From Galerina marginata (Eukaryota; Basidiomycota; Agaricomycetes; Agaricales; Galerinaceae): DNA of 64,000 nucleotides. Shown piece after piece: positions 12,829 through 24,786 of this stretch. The translations under genes and the position numbers were made by a program. Positions within the stretch are counted from its first letter, which is position 1; each line of letters opens with the position of its first letter. The stretch lies in the NCBI GenBank assembly GCA_023014335.1, contig JAECYW010000008.1:682001-746000 (forward strand), read 5' to 3'. The notes under the pieces were generated by a model, which was not told the origin of the DNA, did no database searches, and was given only the letters and a program-made list of their open reading frames with translations.

Positions 12829-14340
12829 ATGAAGTCTGAGGATGTCCCCTCCATCGTCCGACTTCCCCTGGAAGTTTTGGAAGTTTTTGTCGATTTCTCT
12901 TCAATTTCAGCGCAACTTTCGATTTCTCGCGTTTCGAAGCTCTTTTATTCTCTGACACTTCGGGCTCTTTACCGCGACGTCTCTCTCGGTACCCCATCTT
13001 CAGTCGTGGCTTGCTGTCGTACATTGACTTCAAATCCCAATGCTGCTTCGACGGTTCGATCCTTCTTGATCAATTACGCGTGAGTCTTCCAGTACTCAAT
13101 CATGTTGCGTGCTTCCACTGAAATATTGCAAAGGTACTATTCTCCAGCTTCTAATTCTTTCCTTGCCGCCTACTACTCACTCATTAAAAGGGCGCTTTTA
13201 TCTCTCCTCGAGTTGCAAACTCTCAAGCTCCTCGTATACGATCCCTATTTCGTCACACTCCTTAATCACTGCACTCTCCCTGCTCTTCGACAGTTCGAAT
13301 GCTACCTTACACCATCTGCTCCCCTAATCGAATTCTTAAATCGACACCCCAGGATCAGCTACCTACAAGTTTCGCCCAACGAGAATACGTCCCATGCGTT
13401 CTCTTTATCCATCGAAGGCAGCAGTTCGACCCTTCCGTCCCTGCAGCTTCCCGGTCTCCAATACTTCGCGGGAAATGTACAGAGCGTTCCTTTCCTAGGC
13501 ACCACTGGCAAGCTGAGAGCCGCCATTATCAGCTGGAATGCAATGGACACCGACCCCGATTTGGCTTTCGCAGCGCTCCAGCGTTCAAGTTGCGATAGTC
13601 TCGGGCTCTTGAGTTGTAGGAGAAAAGGTTGGAATCTGGATTTAATCCGATCAGTCTCCATTCGGTTGCCCGACCTTTTCTCATTACACGTTTCGAACGT
13701 GCTGCTGGTTGATGCCGACCCTACCGAAGTAAGTCGAGTTCTCCAAACATCACAATTCCCTGACTCATCGCATGATGACGCAGACATATCTTCAAGAAAT
13801 ACAAGCTTGCCTACCTCGTTTTACACAGTTGCAAAGGTTGAATATCAACTGCATCGATTTTTGGGAGATGAGTAATATATCGCCCCGGATCGATAAGGAC
13901 TTCGCAACTGTTACCGAGTGGGGCGGCGCGTGTCCTTCTCTCGTGGAGATATCTCTGCCTCGTAAGGAACTCTCTCTTCAACTGATGAACTCTATGTAAT
14001 AACTGCCTCATTGACTTTAGATTCCCATGGCCTCTCTTGGTACAGAATATCAGATAACGTGTGGATCCCAGACCCAAGACACACCGCTGGTGGGAGCTGG
14101 CTTTATGATACTGTGGTACTGAGACGACACCCGAAATGGAATACAATAGTCGCGAGTCTAGAGGAGAAGGCCCTCCCGACAGAGACGGAGATCGGAGCGG
14201 CCAGTGGTGGTTCGTTTATCGATACAATCACAATCGTGAAACGCCAGTTGGACGGAATATTGAAGAAAGAAAATATTGGCTTGAGATCGCGTTCCTCCTT
14301 ACATCATGGATCGGACGAGGTAAGGAAGGCGATTCAATAA
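12829..14340 (+). CDS. F-box protein with LRR-like C-terminal region
   Basis: Probable substrate adaptor of an SCF-type ubiquitin ligase. Four exons join in phase: 12829-13079, 13134-13728, 13784-13961, 14021-14340, for 447 residues. The N-terminus shows an F-box pattern (VRLPLEVLEVFVDF followed by LSISRVSKLFYSLTLRALYRDVSL, residues about 7-52). Downstream are Leu-spaced repeats (ELQTLKLL, LPALRQFECYL, LPSLQLPGLQYF, LPDLFSLHVSN, LQRLNINCIDFW), typical of the expanded Agaricomycete F-box/LRR-like families. The target is unknown. It could equally be one of many F-box-like proteins of unproven SCF membership. Confidence 0.75.
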
Positions 14341-15369
14341 TTCATCAGTTGTTTCCCCGATAGTGGTGTTACTTGGTCAGAGCCTGCATAGTCTTCATAT
14401 CACTCCGTGTGTTGCATCTTTATCATCTTTATCATCATTTCCTTAGTCTCCTCCCCACTTTCATTGAACTCATCGCACCTCGTTCCGGCATTTCGGTTCT
14501 TTCATCTGGCTTGCGCACGTCATTCGACAACAATGTTTTTAGCATACAATTAGACAAATATACTTCGGCATTGCAACAGCTTCTTAAAGTTCTTTCGTAA
14601 TTGCTAATACTTAGGACACTGTCCGTTCGCAAACAGCCATGTGAACATCTGTACCGAGAGTAAGATGCATGCCTAGTAGGAGAGGATGGGAGTCAGAAAT
14701 ACGGAGTAGTGAAAGCAATGTAACTTTGTGTGTTTCTGTGGGGCCAGTTGCCGAAATAGTGTTGCAGAATCATATTCAGGGTCTCCCTCAAAATCCAAAA
14801 GAAATCTCGATCAATAAATGCCAAAGGCTCCTCCCTTGGAATGCGGTCGATCTATATCTCAAAGTCTGAAGCAGGCCGATTAGCGGCCGGTACGTTATAC
14901 GTGAGCTGCAAGACACGACCACTGGCAGATTTAAATTAGCTACGTAACCTGGAATCATGACAGCATATATTCCTGTCATATATGATGAATGGCATGGAAG
15001 AAATATTCCATATGTTTTCAATGTCCTTTCAAAGGAAAGTATGATGAAAGTCTTCGTTTACGATATTTCCGTTGTTCGCAAGGCCAACAAATCCTGTAGT
15101 CGCAACGACGCGTCTAAGATGCGTCTCAATTCGAGACTGACGCGTCGCATTTGCACGTTGGTTGCTGAGACGCTTTGTTACGATGCTAATCTACTAAATT
15201 GATTCAGACTGTATAGAGTACATTGTAGATACAAAACGAATCATATATAGTGTGGAAAACGGCCGCGGCGATTATACTAGTTGTCCTATTAAACTAGATT
15301 ATAAGACCTAAACTAAGATTTAAGTATGCGATGTCTACGTAGTACCTCTGTCCCGGGATGTTTCATGAT
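14341..15369. other. Intergenic between convergent F-box and terpene synthase genes
   Basis: No supportable ORF. It holds one clear structure, the inverted repeat at 15106-15147 listed separately. Confidence 0.4.
15106..15147. repeat. Inverted repeat/hairpin with two ACGCGT boxes
   Basis: Arms CGACGCGTC (15106-15114) and GACGCGTCG (15139-15147) are perfect inverted copies. Inside them GTCTC (15123-15127) pairs with GAGAC (15133-15137) around an AATTC loop. Each outer arm contains ACGCGT, the MluI cell-cycle box core bound by MBF in ascomycete yeasts; whether that applies here is unknown. Confidence 0.5.
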
Positions 15370-16628
15370 CTATGCTATACTAACTTGAAGCTGATCTTTT
15401 GTAATATATGCTGCATCGCGAGGCTTCAAAGTGATTCGTCGAGTCTTCTGTACTTTCAGCCCATTTTTGCCATAATATCTTTTTGTCGAATAACTCCATG
15501 CATCGTAGCCACGAACACATCGCCCAAGTCGGTCGAGGTAAACTTCGAGGGCTTTATCTATTGTAGGGCCCCAAGAAGGCAAGTTTTTCCGATCGGTGAG
15601 GAATTTGGAAATAGTTTTCGTGGCGTATCCGGAGAGCCAGTATAGAGCTCCCTGTAAATCCAATTGGTACTCGTGCATGATCGCCGTTATGACATTGTGC
15701 CCGTCAAGACCGCGAGAATGCTCTAGGCCGTAGGAGTGCATGTCCTGATATTGCATTTTGTTAAGTCTATGAAAGTGGTCAAAGAGAATTTTTGACATAC
15801 GTTTGTGATCGCGATGAGGTCTGTCGCACTTTCTACCATTGAAATAAGGAGGGGATGCTCGAAAACTTCTGTCGGAATATTTAATCCCAGTCCATAGAAC
15901 GAGAAGCTAGGTTTCGCCCCGCAGGTATCACGTCGGAGGATAAAATAATCTTCAACGTTTCTGATATGTCCTGCGACCCGGTCATCTGCCTCTTGGATGA
16001 CTGATCTGGTGTAGGCGTCGAAGTCGGCAATGAAGCGGTCAATTCCAGGTAGATCTTCGCCAACGACCTCGATCGTTCTTTTGAAAAATCTACGCCAAAA
16101 GGTGGTGAGCATCTGTACATTTCGGCAATAACGTAGATACTCACTGTCGGGCCATCTCTGTTATTTTGCTGTTCGATGGAGTATCCGTATTTTTGAATGC
16201 ATGCATAACATCCCGGGCGATTCTCATAGCTTCATCCTTGTTGGCCATGTCGGTGTACTCGTCGAAGGCGAAGTAAAAATTCATCAAATCGCATGATACG
16301 CGAAGATGATCTAATGTAGTTAGGAATATTCAGTAAATTTGAAAATCAACGACAAAGTTGAGATCACGGACCTCTACTGGGTAGAGGACCAACGAGAGAG
16401 CCCAAAAGATCTATTGAGGCGTCTATCAGTACTCCCTATAATTGGCCCAAGGCAATTTGACATACTAAAATTGCAGGCCTTGAATTTTTCAAACTGCTTG
16501 GGTTCAAATAAATTTAAGGACTGGACCCATTCGTTGGCCTCTGCGTCAACTTCATGAAGCATAGAGTTGGTGATTTCTTGCCATGGCCATGTGATGAGGA
16601 GGTCTGGAATGGTGAACTGAGAAGGCAT
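15370..16628 (-). CDS. Sesquiterpene synthase 1 (class I terpene cyclase)
   Basis: Predicted to cyclise farnesyl diphosphate; the product is not predictable from sequence. Five exons (minus strand): 16628-16466, 16410-16372, 16310-16145, 16089-15801, 15744-15370. They join in phase to 343 residues, the usual size for basidiomycete sesquiterpene synthases. The aspartate-rich metal motif is DEYTD in NFYFAFDEYTDMAN (about residue 90). The NSE/DTE motif NDxxSxxxE reads NDMHSYGLE across the last intron. The C-terminal WSYSTKRYY matches the conserved W...RY element. The start MPSQFTIPDLLITWPW is chosen because the paralog shares it and a conserved exon 1 of 163 nt. Exon lengths are identical to synthase 2 at 38670-39937. 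No broken residue was seen. Confidence 0.9.
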
Positions 16629-17655
16629 GGCTGGATAACTAGAGGGGAAGAGTCCGTTGATTGAGACTAGAGCCAACAATCTCCTGTACTCTTTATAGCG
16701 GCTACGGATGTGGAGGTATTTCGGCGTCAACAATACGTTTCACAGTCAACCAAGCTTCTATCATTCTGCCCAAATCGCTTCGAAGCGTCCATTGCTTTCG
16801 GAGTGAGCAACCTCCGGTCGTGCCTGAGGCTGAAATAACGCGGGGCTCCGTTCAAACATAGGCGGTAAAGATAGATTTGACGTAGAAGACACTGCAATGA
16901 CGGCCGGCCATCTGCCAGAGGATGCAAATCCCGACATATTCGTGAGAGATCCGTGGACCATCATGAAGTGGGATGTGAATCTCTCCAAAACTCTACGCTT
17001 TATGGCCATCCGCTGACGATCGTCACTGTTCGGAATTAAATGTCATGTAGCTACCGTTAAGTGACCTGGTTGCTGATTCAATTTGTTTCTCGTGTCCTGT
17101 AGGAGGTGCAAGCGGGCAGAAGCCGTCATCCGATGAGCTGGGAGTCCGATAACCGTTTGCTTGTGAGAAGTGCTCGAGATTTGCTTAAAGAAGTTGAGAA
17201 CGCACTGCAACTAGATTGACCAAAGCCTATTTGAGGCTGTTATCTGGCGAGGCCTGAAGGGAGCGTGGCTTTGCGTTTTAGGACTTTTTTAATACCGATT
17301 CGTGTATAATGACGGAGTTGGACCTTCTAGGAACGCCGGCGATTTAGTTTAAGCGATCTGGTAACGTGGACGTCAAGCGGTTAAATTTTGAAGCCGGTCG
17401 CCTTTGCCTTCGGAAGGCAACGCGAAAACCTAACTGGGTTACAAGGGGCTATGCTGCTTAGCGTCAAGCTCTGAGGCTGAATTGAATTTGCACGCCTATC
17501 AGTTCGGACGCCTATTATCGTCAATGGAGAGAGTATCAACCAAATGAAATTAGATATGACACAATTACAGAAACACGCATTGAAGTATCTTGGAGTATCT
17601 TGAACAATACATTATTGATGCTTGCCGCTGTGAAGGATATCGAGATGGCCTTCTT
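16629..17655. other. Intergenic upstream of terpene synthase 1
   Basis: 5' flank of the minus-strand terpene synthase plus the 3' flank of the transporter relic. Minus-strand ORFs at 16727-17009 could in principle be upstream leader exons, but they carry no conserved feature. I see no gene. Confidence 0.35.
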
Positions 17656-19140
17656 TCATATTGTTGGGGGCATCTTTAGAATCAAAATCGCGAAAGACCA
17701 CCAGAATAAACATCCAGTAACGAACGCGAGGACAGCCATCACAGCGAAGTTCCATACAAGGAGAGGGTCGGCCGAAAGAGCTGCAAGTTATATAAATTTA
17801 GAACACCGGGAATGGCAGGTCGACGAAAAGTGACACTAGTACTTGCGAACAAAGCCTCTCCAAGAGCCGAGAGCGCAAAGGTGAACAAGATCGACATTCC
17901 AAGCGAACGCGTGTTCTTAGGCGCCTTAGTAAATGCGTATTCCAAGGCTCAAGCCAGTGATAGTGGCTGATATTAAGAAAATTTGCCTGCAGCCCAGACC
18001 ATTGCGCCTGAGCCTAAATCCAGCGGTGATTTTTTTCAGCGCACTGAAATTGATCCCCATCGGGCGCAGGGCTGGGTAAAACTGGAATATAATACGTTTT
18101 ATGAGTAGTTGTGAAGAGGCAAGACGATAGCTATGCTCACCATTGGATCGCAGGCAGCAACACGAATGGATCCAAATTGGAAAGTATGTCCGTTTGGAAT
18201 GCCATGCCTCGAAATCTGGCCGGCTTGAGATGCCAAATTGTTGTTACGTTGATTACGCATCAACCCTAGAGTTTACCCAAAGTTTATCAGGTAAAGAAGA
18301 TGATAGTGTAGATAACGAGGAAAAAGGAAAGAGGTACAGCAAACGGGAAACCAGCAGAAGACGCCATACACTTTGACCCCGGCGCGCTGAATTTCATCTA
18401 GTCGAAGGTCATCCACGTAGGCTTTTCGCCGACTTACTTGCTCGGCATTGCGGCATCCCAAAAGCCAGGGGTTGTAAAGCTCCTGTACATGGCGGTCAAG
18501 TTTCAGCTCCATTTCCCGCGAGCCGCATAACTGCGTGAGGACGGAACCTGATGAAGGCACCGTAACGTACTCATTTCTTCCAATCCAAAGGACAATAGGG
18601 CAGCGCATGTAGATCACGATAGGAAGAGAGTATGCAAGATAGAACCCAACGGACTAGAGTGTCATATCAGTCTTGTTGTTTACAGGAGCGAGCAGACGAA
18701 ATTATACCTTCTCAGAGTAGGACATCGAGATTTGTCCAACAAGGGCACCGATATTAATGATTAGATAGAAGTACTGAACACTTCAATGCTAGTTTGTATA
18801 ATTAGAGGGCAGGATCTCGGAGACGCTTACCATGTAAACGCGTGAGACGTTGAGCGCTGGATCAACAATCACTCTCGCCGTCCTTTGAGTGATCACAAAA
18901 AGTCTGGTTCTCTTATACTGCTCGGCAACAAGAGGAGATATATTTGCTTTGAACAGGCCAGTTCCTACCTATATGTCAGTTGGGTCGATAAGAAAGGAGA
19001 CTAAGGAAGCCTACTGAATCCCATGACAATCAAAGCAACTGCGAAGGCGCTGACAGCACTATTCTCTTCGATGACCCGGGAATAGCTGAGATAATGAAAA
19101 TAATATGCCCGGAGCTGCCCATTTCCCAATTGCATATGCA
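17656..19140 (-). pseudogene. Relic of a PTR2-type (POT family) oligopeptide transporter
   Basis: Fragments on the minus strand occur in the colinear order of the proton-coupled peptide transporter family: GHIIFIISAIPG (~19080), SAVSAFAVALIVMGF (~19040), GLFKANISPLVAEQY then VIVDPALNVSRVYM (~18960-18840), YFYLIINIGALVGQIS (~18760), FYLAYSLPIVIYMRCPIVLW (~18620), NNNLASQAG (~18230), a KKITAGF region (~18030), EYAFTKAPKNTRSLGMS (~17930) and WNFAVMAVLAFVTGC (~17740). Damage includes an apparent frameshift near 19070 (after AIPG), loss of roughly 50 residues between ITAGF and EYAFTKAP with a frameshift there, and no recognisable N-terminus. Some introns still splice in phase (for example, the intron ending at about 17790), so decay looks fairly recent. 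Confidence 0.65.
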
Positions 19141-19660
19141 ATACGCGTCATCTCAACAGTGAATGTTTTGCATGAATTTCCTTCCGACGCAGCTCAACTT
19201 CGATATAAAGACGGGCTGCTCCAGGAGATGGCTAATTATTAATTGGAAAACATGGGCGCTAAAAGTGACGTGAGCTTCATGTCGGATCGGACCCGGGATA
19301 TAGATACTCTTACCGGCTCGGACAACTCGGCCGTCGCCCATGACGTCGTACAGGTCAGACTCAAAGATGGTTTTACACTGTACAGGACAGCATGGCGAAA
19401 CGGTCAATTTATGTTACGCAGTGCTCAACGTCCAAGCTTCGCCCCATCCTCGACCTTGATTTAAAGTATGCTGAAATCGAGAAAATGGTGAAGGATAATA
19501 ATGAACGGAGAGGCGATGTTTTTGACGACCTAGAGAAAGAAAGGTTGATGCTGGGCAAGAAGATATATATTTGATCATGTCAACTGAAGTCGTGGAACCG
19601 ATAAGCGTTCCAAAAAGTTTAAAATCAGTGGGCACGAACCTCGTTCTCGTAACCAAAATC

Positions 19661-20011
19661 CTATCGACGGCGTCGCCCCCGCTTTCTTTTTTCCTCTACC
19701 TTATCGATATCCAACTCCTTGATCAGTGCCTCCAGGCCGTCGTTTAATACAAAGTCAATGGCAGTCATGATATACCCGATGCCAATTTTGAAGTATGTGA
19801 TGTAGAACCCAAACATCGCGATGCCCTTGAAGATGTAGAACGTCCATCCCGCCAGCGGTATCAGAGTCTTGAAAGCTAGATAGGCCGAAGCGATAGCAGC
19901 GATTGCAAACCTCGCGCCTCGATGAAGGTAGCTTATGAGTAAAAGGATGCTTAATACACATAACTGTACTTTGGCTGAATATCCATAGATAAGAGGGAGA
20001 GCGAAATGCAT
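19661..20011 (-). CDS. Small hydrophobic protein, unknown function
   Basis: ORF of about 116 residues if started at the Met at 20011 (MHFALPLIYGYSAK); an upstream in-frame Met at 20062 gives 133. Three or four hydrophobic stretches (LCVLSILLLISYL, FAIAAIASAYLAFKTLIPLAGW, GIAMFGFYITYFKIGIGYIMTAI), then an acidic segment and a basic tail ending KRKRGRRRR. It looks like an integral membrane protein. It lies directly upstream of the transporter relic and divergent to another small membrane ORF at 20525. The family was not recognised; it could be a remnant exon of a larger gene. Confidence 0.4.
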   Translation of the reverse strand: MHFALPLIYGYSAKVQLCVLSILLLISYLHRGARFAIAAIASAYLAFKTLIPLAGWTFYIFKGIAMFGFYITYFKIGIGYIMTAIDFVLNDGLEALIKELDIDKVEEKRKRGRRRR

Positions 20012-20524
20012 TGTCGAATGAACTTTGCAAACGGCAGTTGGTGACCGTCGAACTTGTGACACCCGGACACCGAGTTATACATTTGCCTTTTTAGGCATTT
20101 GTTTACCGAACTTCAAGGTCCGCTGGGACAGGACTGCGGTGAGTGATCCCGATGGATCAGAGGAGTTTGGATTTTCATCACAACATACTCAGGCTGCCCC
20201 GACGGTACTGCAGCTTATTGCAAGTCCAAATGAGTTGTCTCACAGACTCACGTCGGTGGATTTTTTTTCCGGTTCTTTGTGTTTAAAAATCGAACAACAT
20301 GCAAACTACTTGCATCAGCTTGTGCGCCAACCTTGAATTTCTGAAGCTTGGATTTCATATAAAATTCCAGTTAATTATATATGTGAGCAACCATCGACTG
20401 TTGGAAATTTCACGACGGGGATTCTCAGCCGTTGTGTACCAATATATAGAGCCCATAGTTCCAGAAAGACTTTCTTTCACCTTTTCTCTCCGAATTTCCA
20501 AAGGTCTGCCATAACGAAAAACTC

Positions 20525-20872
20525 ATGTCTGACGAGTTGGATTTATCACACCCTCTCTCCAGGCGTTCGACAATGCAAGAGTATCTCATCGTCGTGTGCG
20601 GCTCATACATCGTCATTTGCCTCTTTTTCTATTTGATGTTTTCCAACATGCCCGAATTTATTTCACCTCTCGATCTCTTGAAGGTGGTGGGCACAATTTC
20701 CGCTGTCCTTTTCCTGCTTGTGGACTTTATCCGCACCATCTATCGCCGCGTGTTTAAGCCTTCCTCCACGGACACAACCCTATCTTTGACAACGCGCATG
20801 ATCGAGACGAGTTGGGGAAGAAATAAAGAAACTCAGGCTTTGGAGGCCGTCGAGAAAGGACATCGAAAGTAA
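20525..20872 (+). CDS. Small two-helix membrane protein, unknown function
   Basis: Single-exon ORF of 115 residues from ATG 20525. It has an N-terminal polar segment (MSDELDLSHPLSRRS), a first hydrophobic helix (YLIVVCGSYIVICLFFYLMF), a second (LLKVVGTISAVLFLLVDFI), then a basic cytosolic-type tail. An ATATATAGA TATA-like element lies at about 20441-20449, some 80 bases upstream, with a C/T-rich leader after it. No homologue is recognised. Confidence 0.5.
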   Translation: MSDELDLSHPLSRRSTMQEYLIVVCGSYIVICLFFYLMFSNMPEFISPLDLLKVVGTISAVLFLLVDFIRTIYRRVFKPSSTDTTLSLTTRMIETSWGRNKETQALEAVEKGHRK

Positions 20873-22195
20873 CTCAGAAAGAGGTTTACCTTTGGTATGC
20901 ACTCAATTTTATCCCTGCGTTTTCAAGTCCTGATACAGCCTAGATATTCCGAGTCATCTACAGGCTCCTGCAATAAAATGCTGCGACTGTATTTTGCTCC
21001 TTCGAGTGTGGATTCAACATATTATTACGACGCTTATTTAAACAAATAGGGATATCATTATAATGTAGGAGCTACCAACAGTCCAGTTTGTTATTTTCGA
21101 TGGTAAAACAACTGCAGCCAGCCCAAATCAGCAATATTAGGGCCTCGAATATTCGCTGCGAGTGCCATTTGCAAATTTTTCCAACTGGCTAATGCTTTAG
21201 AGAGGCATTATGATTACCATCCATTCATTCTAAGCGTGGATTATTTAAATTAGGACTATAGCATCAAGGCGTTGCCTGAGACTGAGCCACTACTGAGCCT
21301 CTCATTTAAACCCGCACTGGGAATGCCAACCCATATTTAGGTTTGGAAGACGGAGGAAGTACGCTGAGGAACCAGTCCATCCCTTTTACCATATTCTACG
21401 GTCAAATAGGCATCCAGTTGCATTTTATAGGATACCTTTTGGCTACCAAATATATTGAAATTACCCTGCGACAATGTGCGCACTTTCAGCCTACTCTCGC
21501 GTGCAGCCGGATCTTCTCTAGAGGGGTAGGCTCGTCGTGCCAGTGAACATTCCCGCACTCGAAGCGCTGCGGATGTATGAGAAGACGACAAAAAGTACCA
21601 AAAACAAAAGACTCACCGCTTGAAACCACCTCTCATTTTAACAGATTTTTTTTACCTTTCGCTACAGGAGTGGGCCGGTCGACGGTTCGTTGCGGTTAGG
21701 ACAGGCTTCGAGCTGCCTCTCCGGACGCAGGCTGATGCATTTAACTTCGAGAATACTCATTGACAGTGGTGGCAGAACAAAGGTGAGTGGACAAGAAATT
21801 TTATTTTATAACTAAAACTACGACGACAAACCTGACGGGTGGTTGATCAGGTAGACGATGCATCCTAATTGAAATTACGGATAAGAGAGATGCGTTGAGC
21901 TTAGGATAATTTAAAGCGGAAACATCCCTTGTACGTCCTCACATCCCTCGTACAGATTTCTGCCATAAATAACATAGAGTTCATTGCATGTCTGAGAGTT
22001 TGACAAGGATACGCCTAGAGGCAGAAGGGCACGACAATCACATCCAGAGAGCGAGGCGAAGACAGAGCTCAGCAATGAGGCAGTAGACTATTGCACAGGG
22101 CGAGTCAGTCGGAGATTCTCAGAATTTCTCGCACCAGCGGATTGAAAGTTCTGGTCGCAACAACCAAACGAGTCGAGAAACATATGAAGCAGAAT
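20873..22195. other. Intergenic; contains the upstream copy of the duplication flank
   Basis: No supportable gene. From about 21800 to 22195 the sequence resembles 23490-23640 (shared blocks such as AACTAAAACTACGACGA-like and GACTATTGCACAGG-like strings), marking the left edge of the tandem duplication that includes the two HNH-like genes. Confidence 0.45.
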
Positions 22196-23319
22196 TTACA
22201 TGGTCTTCGAGATCCACGACTCAACCGCTTGGTGGCGCTCCTCACGCTCCTCTAAATCATTCTCCACAACTCTCCCAAGATCCAAACCCTTTGACGGCCA
22301 TTCCAGCTCGCTGTCTGTGCCTTCATAATCAGAGTCCCCCTTCATACGAAGAGGTAACTCAGGCAAGTAAATATTTTCGAGATTTTTATAGTCGTCGTGG
22401 GCAAATCTCTTGAGTACGCATTGAAGGTAATGCCAGCGAATGAGGCCAGGAAGAGGAAGATTAGAGCGCTGGGGATGGGGAGGGCTTGCATGGTGCCCAT
22501 GGAGGGCGGGATGGCATGCCGGACTGTCAATTTCTCCGAAAATCGTGTACTCCACATTAGCTTGTTCGATAGCGAACACATGACACTCGTAGTTGTTCTA
22601 AACGGTTGATCAATGTATATTTAAGAGATTAGAGAAGAACTCCTCACCGGCGGGGAGACAAAACGAAGGCCCATCTCATATTCATCAAAATATGAATCGA
22701 GCGTCAACGACAAAGACAGGCCAAAGATGTCGTCGTAGACTGAGAGATTTGGGGGAAGGGGGAGAGATGTGAAAGTACGGAAGATAATTCGCGCAAGATG
22801 ATCCCCCATGCGCTTGGGGCAGATGTGACTGTTCGCCAATGGACCTACCATCGCCGTCACCCAGCACCTACCATCGCGCCGCTTCACGCGATCGGCCATG
22901 GCGCGTGCGTTCTCGATCGGGGCGGTAGCGGATTTCCGCGCGCGCTCACTGATTTTCGAGAGGCCGACCGTAATTCCGACGGGAAGGTCGTAGCGGTAGA
23001 TAGACGCAGTCAACGGGTCTGTGGTGGCGACGGGGTGCCACTGCTCAGGCTCCTTCCACACGAGCAACGAGCCACGGCGCTCGGCAGGATCGCAAATATC
23101 ATGGGCAAGATCTATCAACCATTTAGACGCCTCTTCGCAAGAATATCGAAGGAAATCGTCAAGGGGTCCTCTGAGAAGGCAGATGGACGGGGTAGATGGA
23201 GAGTTAGGGCCGGGGGTCATGGCTGCGGCGGCGAGGATGTCGTCGGAAATCGTTGGTGGTGCTACGGGATAAAGGCGGACGGAAGGCGAGTCGACGCGGA
23301 GCTCAAGTATTCCTGACAT
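22196..23319 (-). CDS. HNH-nuclease-like protein, copy A
   Basis: Two exons on the minus strand, 23319-22648 and 22597-22196, join in phase (one 50-nt intron) to 357 residues starting MSGILELRVDS. The central segment R(D/E)GRCWVT...LANSHICPKRMGDHLA (about residues 150-185) resembles the HNH_2-type pattern (Cys-x-[VI]-T followed by xxHIxPxxxG) found in many Agaricomycete proteins; this is inferred by eye. The C-terminal half (RWHYLQCVLKRFAHDDYKNLENIYLPELPLRM) is highly conserved between copies and is probably part of the same domain family. The substrate and any real nuclease activity are unknown. Copy B at 23639-24786 is a close tandem duplicate. Confidence 0.7.
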
Positions 23320-23638
23320 GGTGAGGTGAGCAAGTGAATCTGATGTTAGGCACTACAAATGCAAAAGTGTGACGGATCAGCACTTTTCCACGGAACTTTT
23401 TTTGGAATGTTTTACTTTTATAGGTGTTGGTATAATATGATGTAAGCCAGCGAGTCCCTTCAGTCCACAGCCCTCTTCTGGCCAAGCGGTGACTATTCGT
23501 AACGAAAACTACGACGATCAGCCAAACACACAGTGGTTGATCGAGCAGACGATGGCGAAGACAGAACTGAGCAACGAGGTAGTAGACCATTGCACAGGAT
23601 GAGTAAGTCGGATATTCTCAGAATATACGAGACAGGAT

Positions 23639-24786
23639 TTAAATGGTCTTTGAGATCCATGACTCAACCGCTTGGTGGCGCTCCTCACGCTCCTCTGAAT
23701 CGTGCTCGACAACTCTCCCAAGATCCAAACCCTTTGACGGCCATTCAAACTCGCTGTCCGTGCCCTCATCGTCAGAGTCCCCCTTCATACGAAGAGGTAA
23801 CTCGGGAAAGTAGATATTCTCGAGATTTTTGTAGTCGTCATGAGCGAATTTCTTGAGTACGCATTGAAGGTAATGCCAACGCAAGAGGCCCGGTGGAGGA
23901 AGATTAGTGAGCTGGGGATGGGGAGGACTCGCAGGGTGCCCATGGACGGCGGGTAAGCTTTCTAAGCCTGCCCGGGGCGGTCTCGAAAACGCTCCGAAAA
24001 TGGTGTACTTCGCTTTAGCTAATCTGTTAGCGAACATATGACACTCATAATTGTTCTAAACGGTTGATCAATAGAATTTTAAGAGTTGAGAGGAAAAGAA
24101 CTCCTCACCGGTGGGGAGACGAAACGAAGGCCCATCCCATAATCATCAAACCATGTATTGAGCGTCAACGACAAAGACAGGCCAAAAACTTCGTCGTAGA
24201 TTGAGAGATTTGGGGGGAGGGGGAGAGATGTGAAAGTACGAAAAATGATTCGCGCAAGATGATCCCCCATGCGCTTGGGGAAAATGTGACTGTTCGCTAG
24301 TGGATCATAAATCGCCGACACCCAGCAATGCTCATCGCGCTCCTTCACGCGATCAGCCATGGCGCGTGCGTTCTCGATCGGGGCGCTAGCGGATTTCCGC
24401 GCGCGCTGACTGATTTTCGAGAGCCCGACCGTAATTCCGACCGGAAGATCGTAGCGGTAAATCGACGCTGTCAACGGGTCTGTGGTGGCAACAGAGCGCC
24501 ACTGCTCAGGCTGCTGGTCATTCCATACCAGCAATGAGCCACGGCGCTCGGCAGGATCGCAAATATCATGAGCAATATCTATCAACCATTCAGACGCCTC
24601 TTCGCGAGAATATCGAATGAAATCGTCAAGGGGTCCTCTGAGAAGGCAGATGGAGGGGGTAGATGGAGAGTTAGGGCCGGGGGTCATGGCTGTGGCGGCG
24701 AGGATGTCGTCGGAAATCGTTGGTGGTGCTACGGGATAGAGACGGACAGAAGGCGAGTCGATGCGGAGTTCAAGTATTCCTGCCAT
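23639..24786 (-). CDS. HNH-nuclease-like protein, copy B
   Basis: Two exons, 24786-24109 and 24055-23639, join in phase to 364 residues starting MAGILELRIDS. Same intron position and same domain layout as copy A. The HNH-like core reads RDEHCWVSAI...LANSHIFPKRMGDHLA: the Cys of CWV and the His of SHI are kept, while the Cys after SHI differs between copies (SHIC in A, SHIF in B). It differs from A also by a small insertion (RPPRAGLESLPA) after YTIFGAF. Both copies keep open frames, so both may be expressed. Confidence 0.7.
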
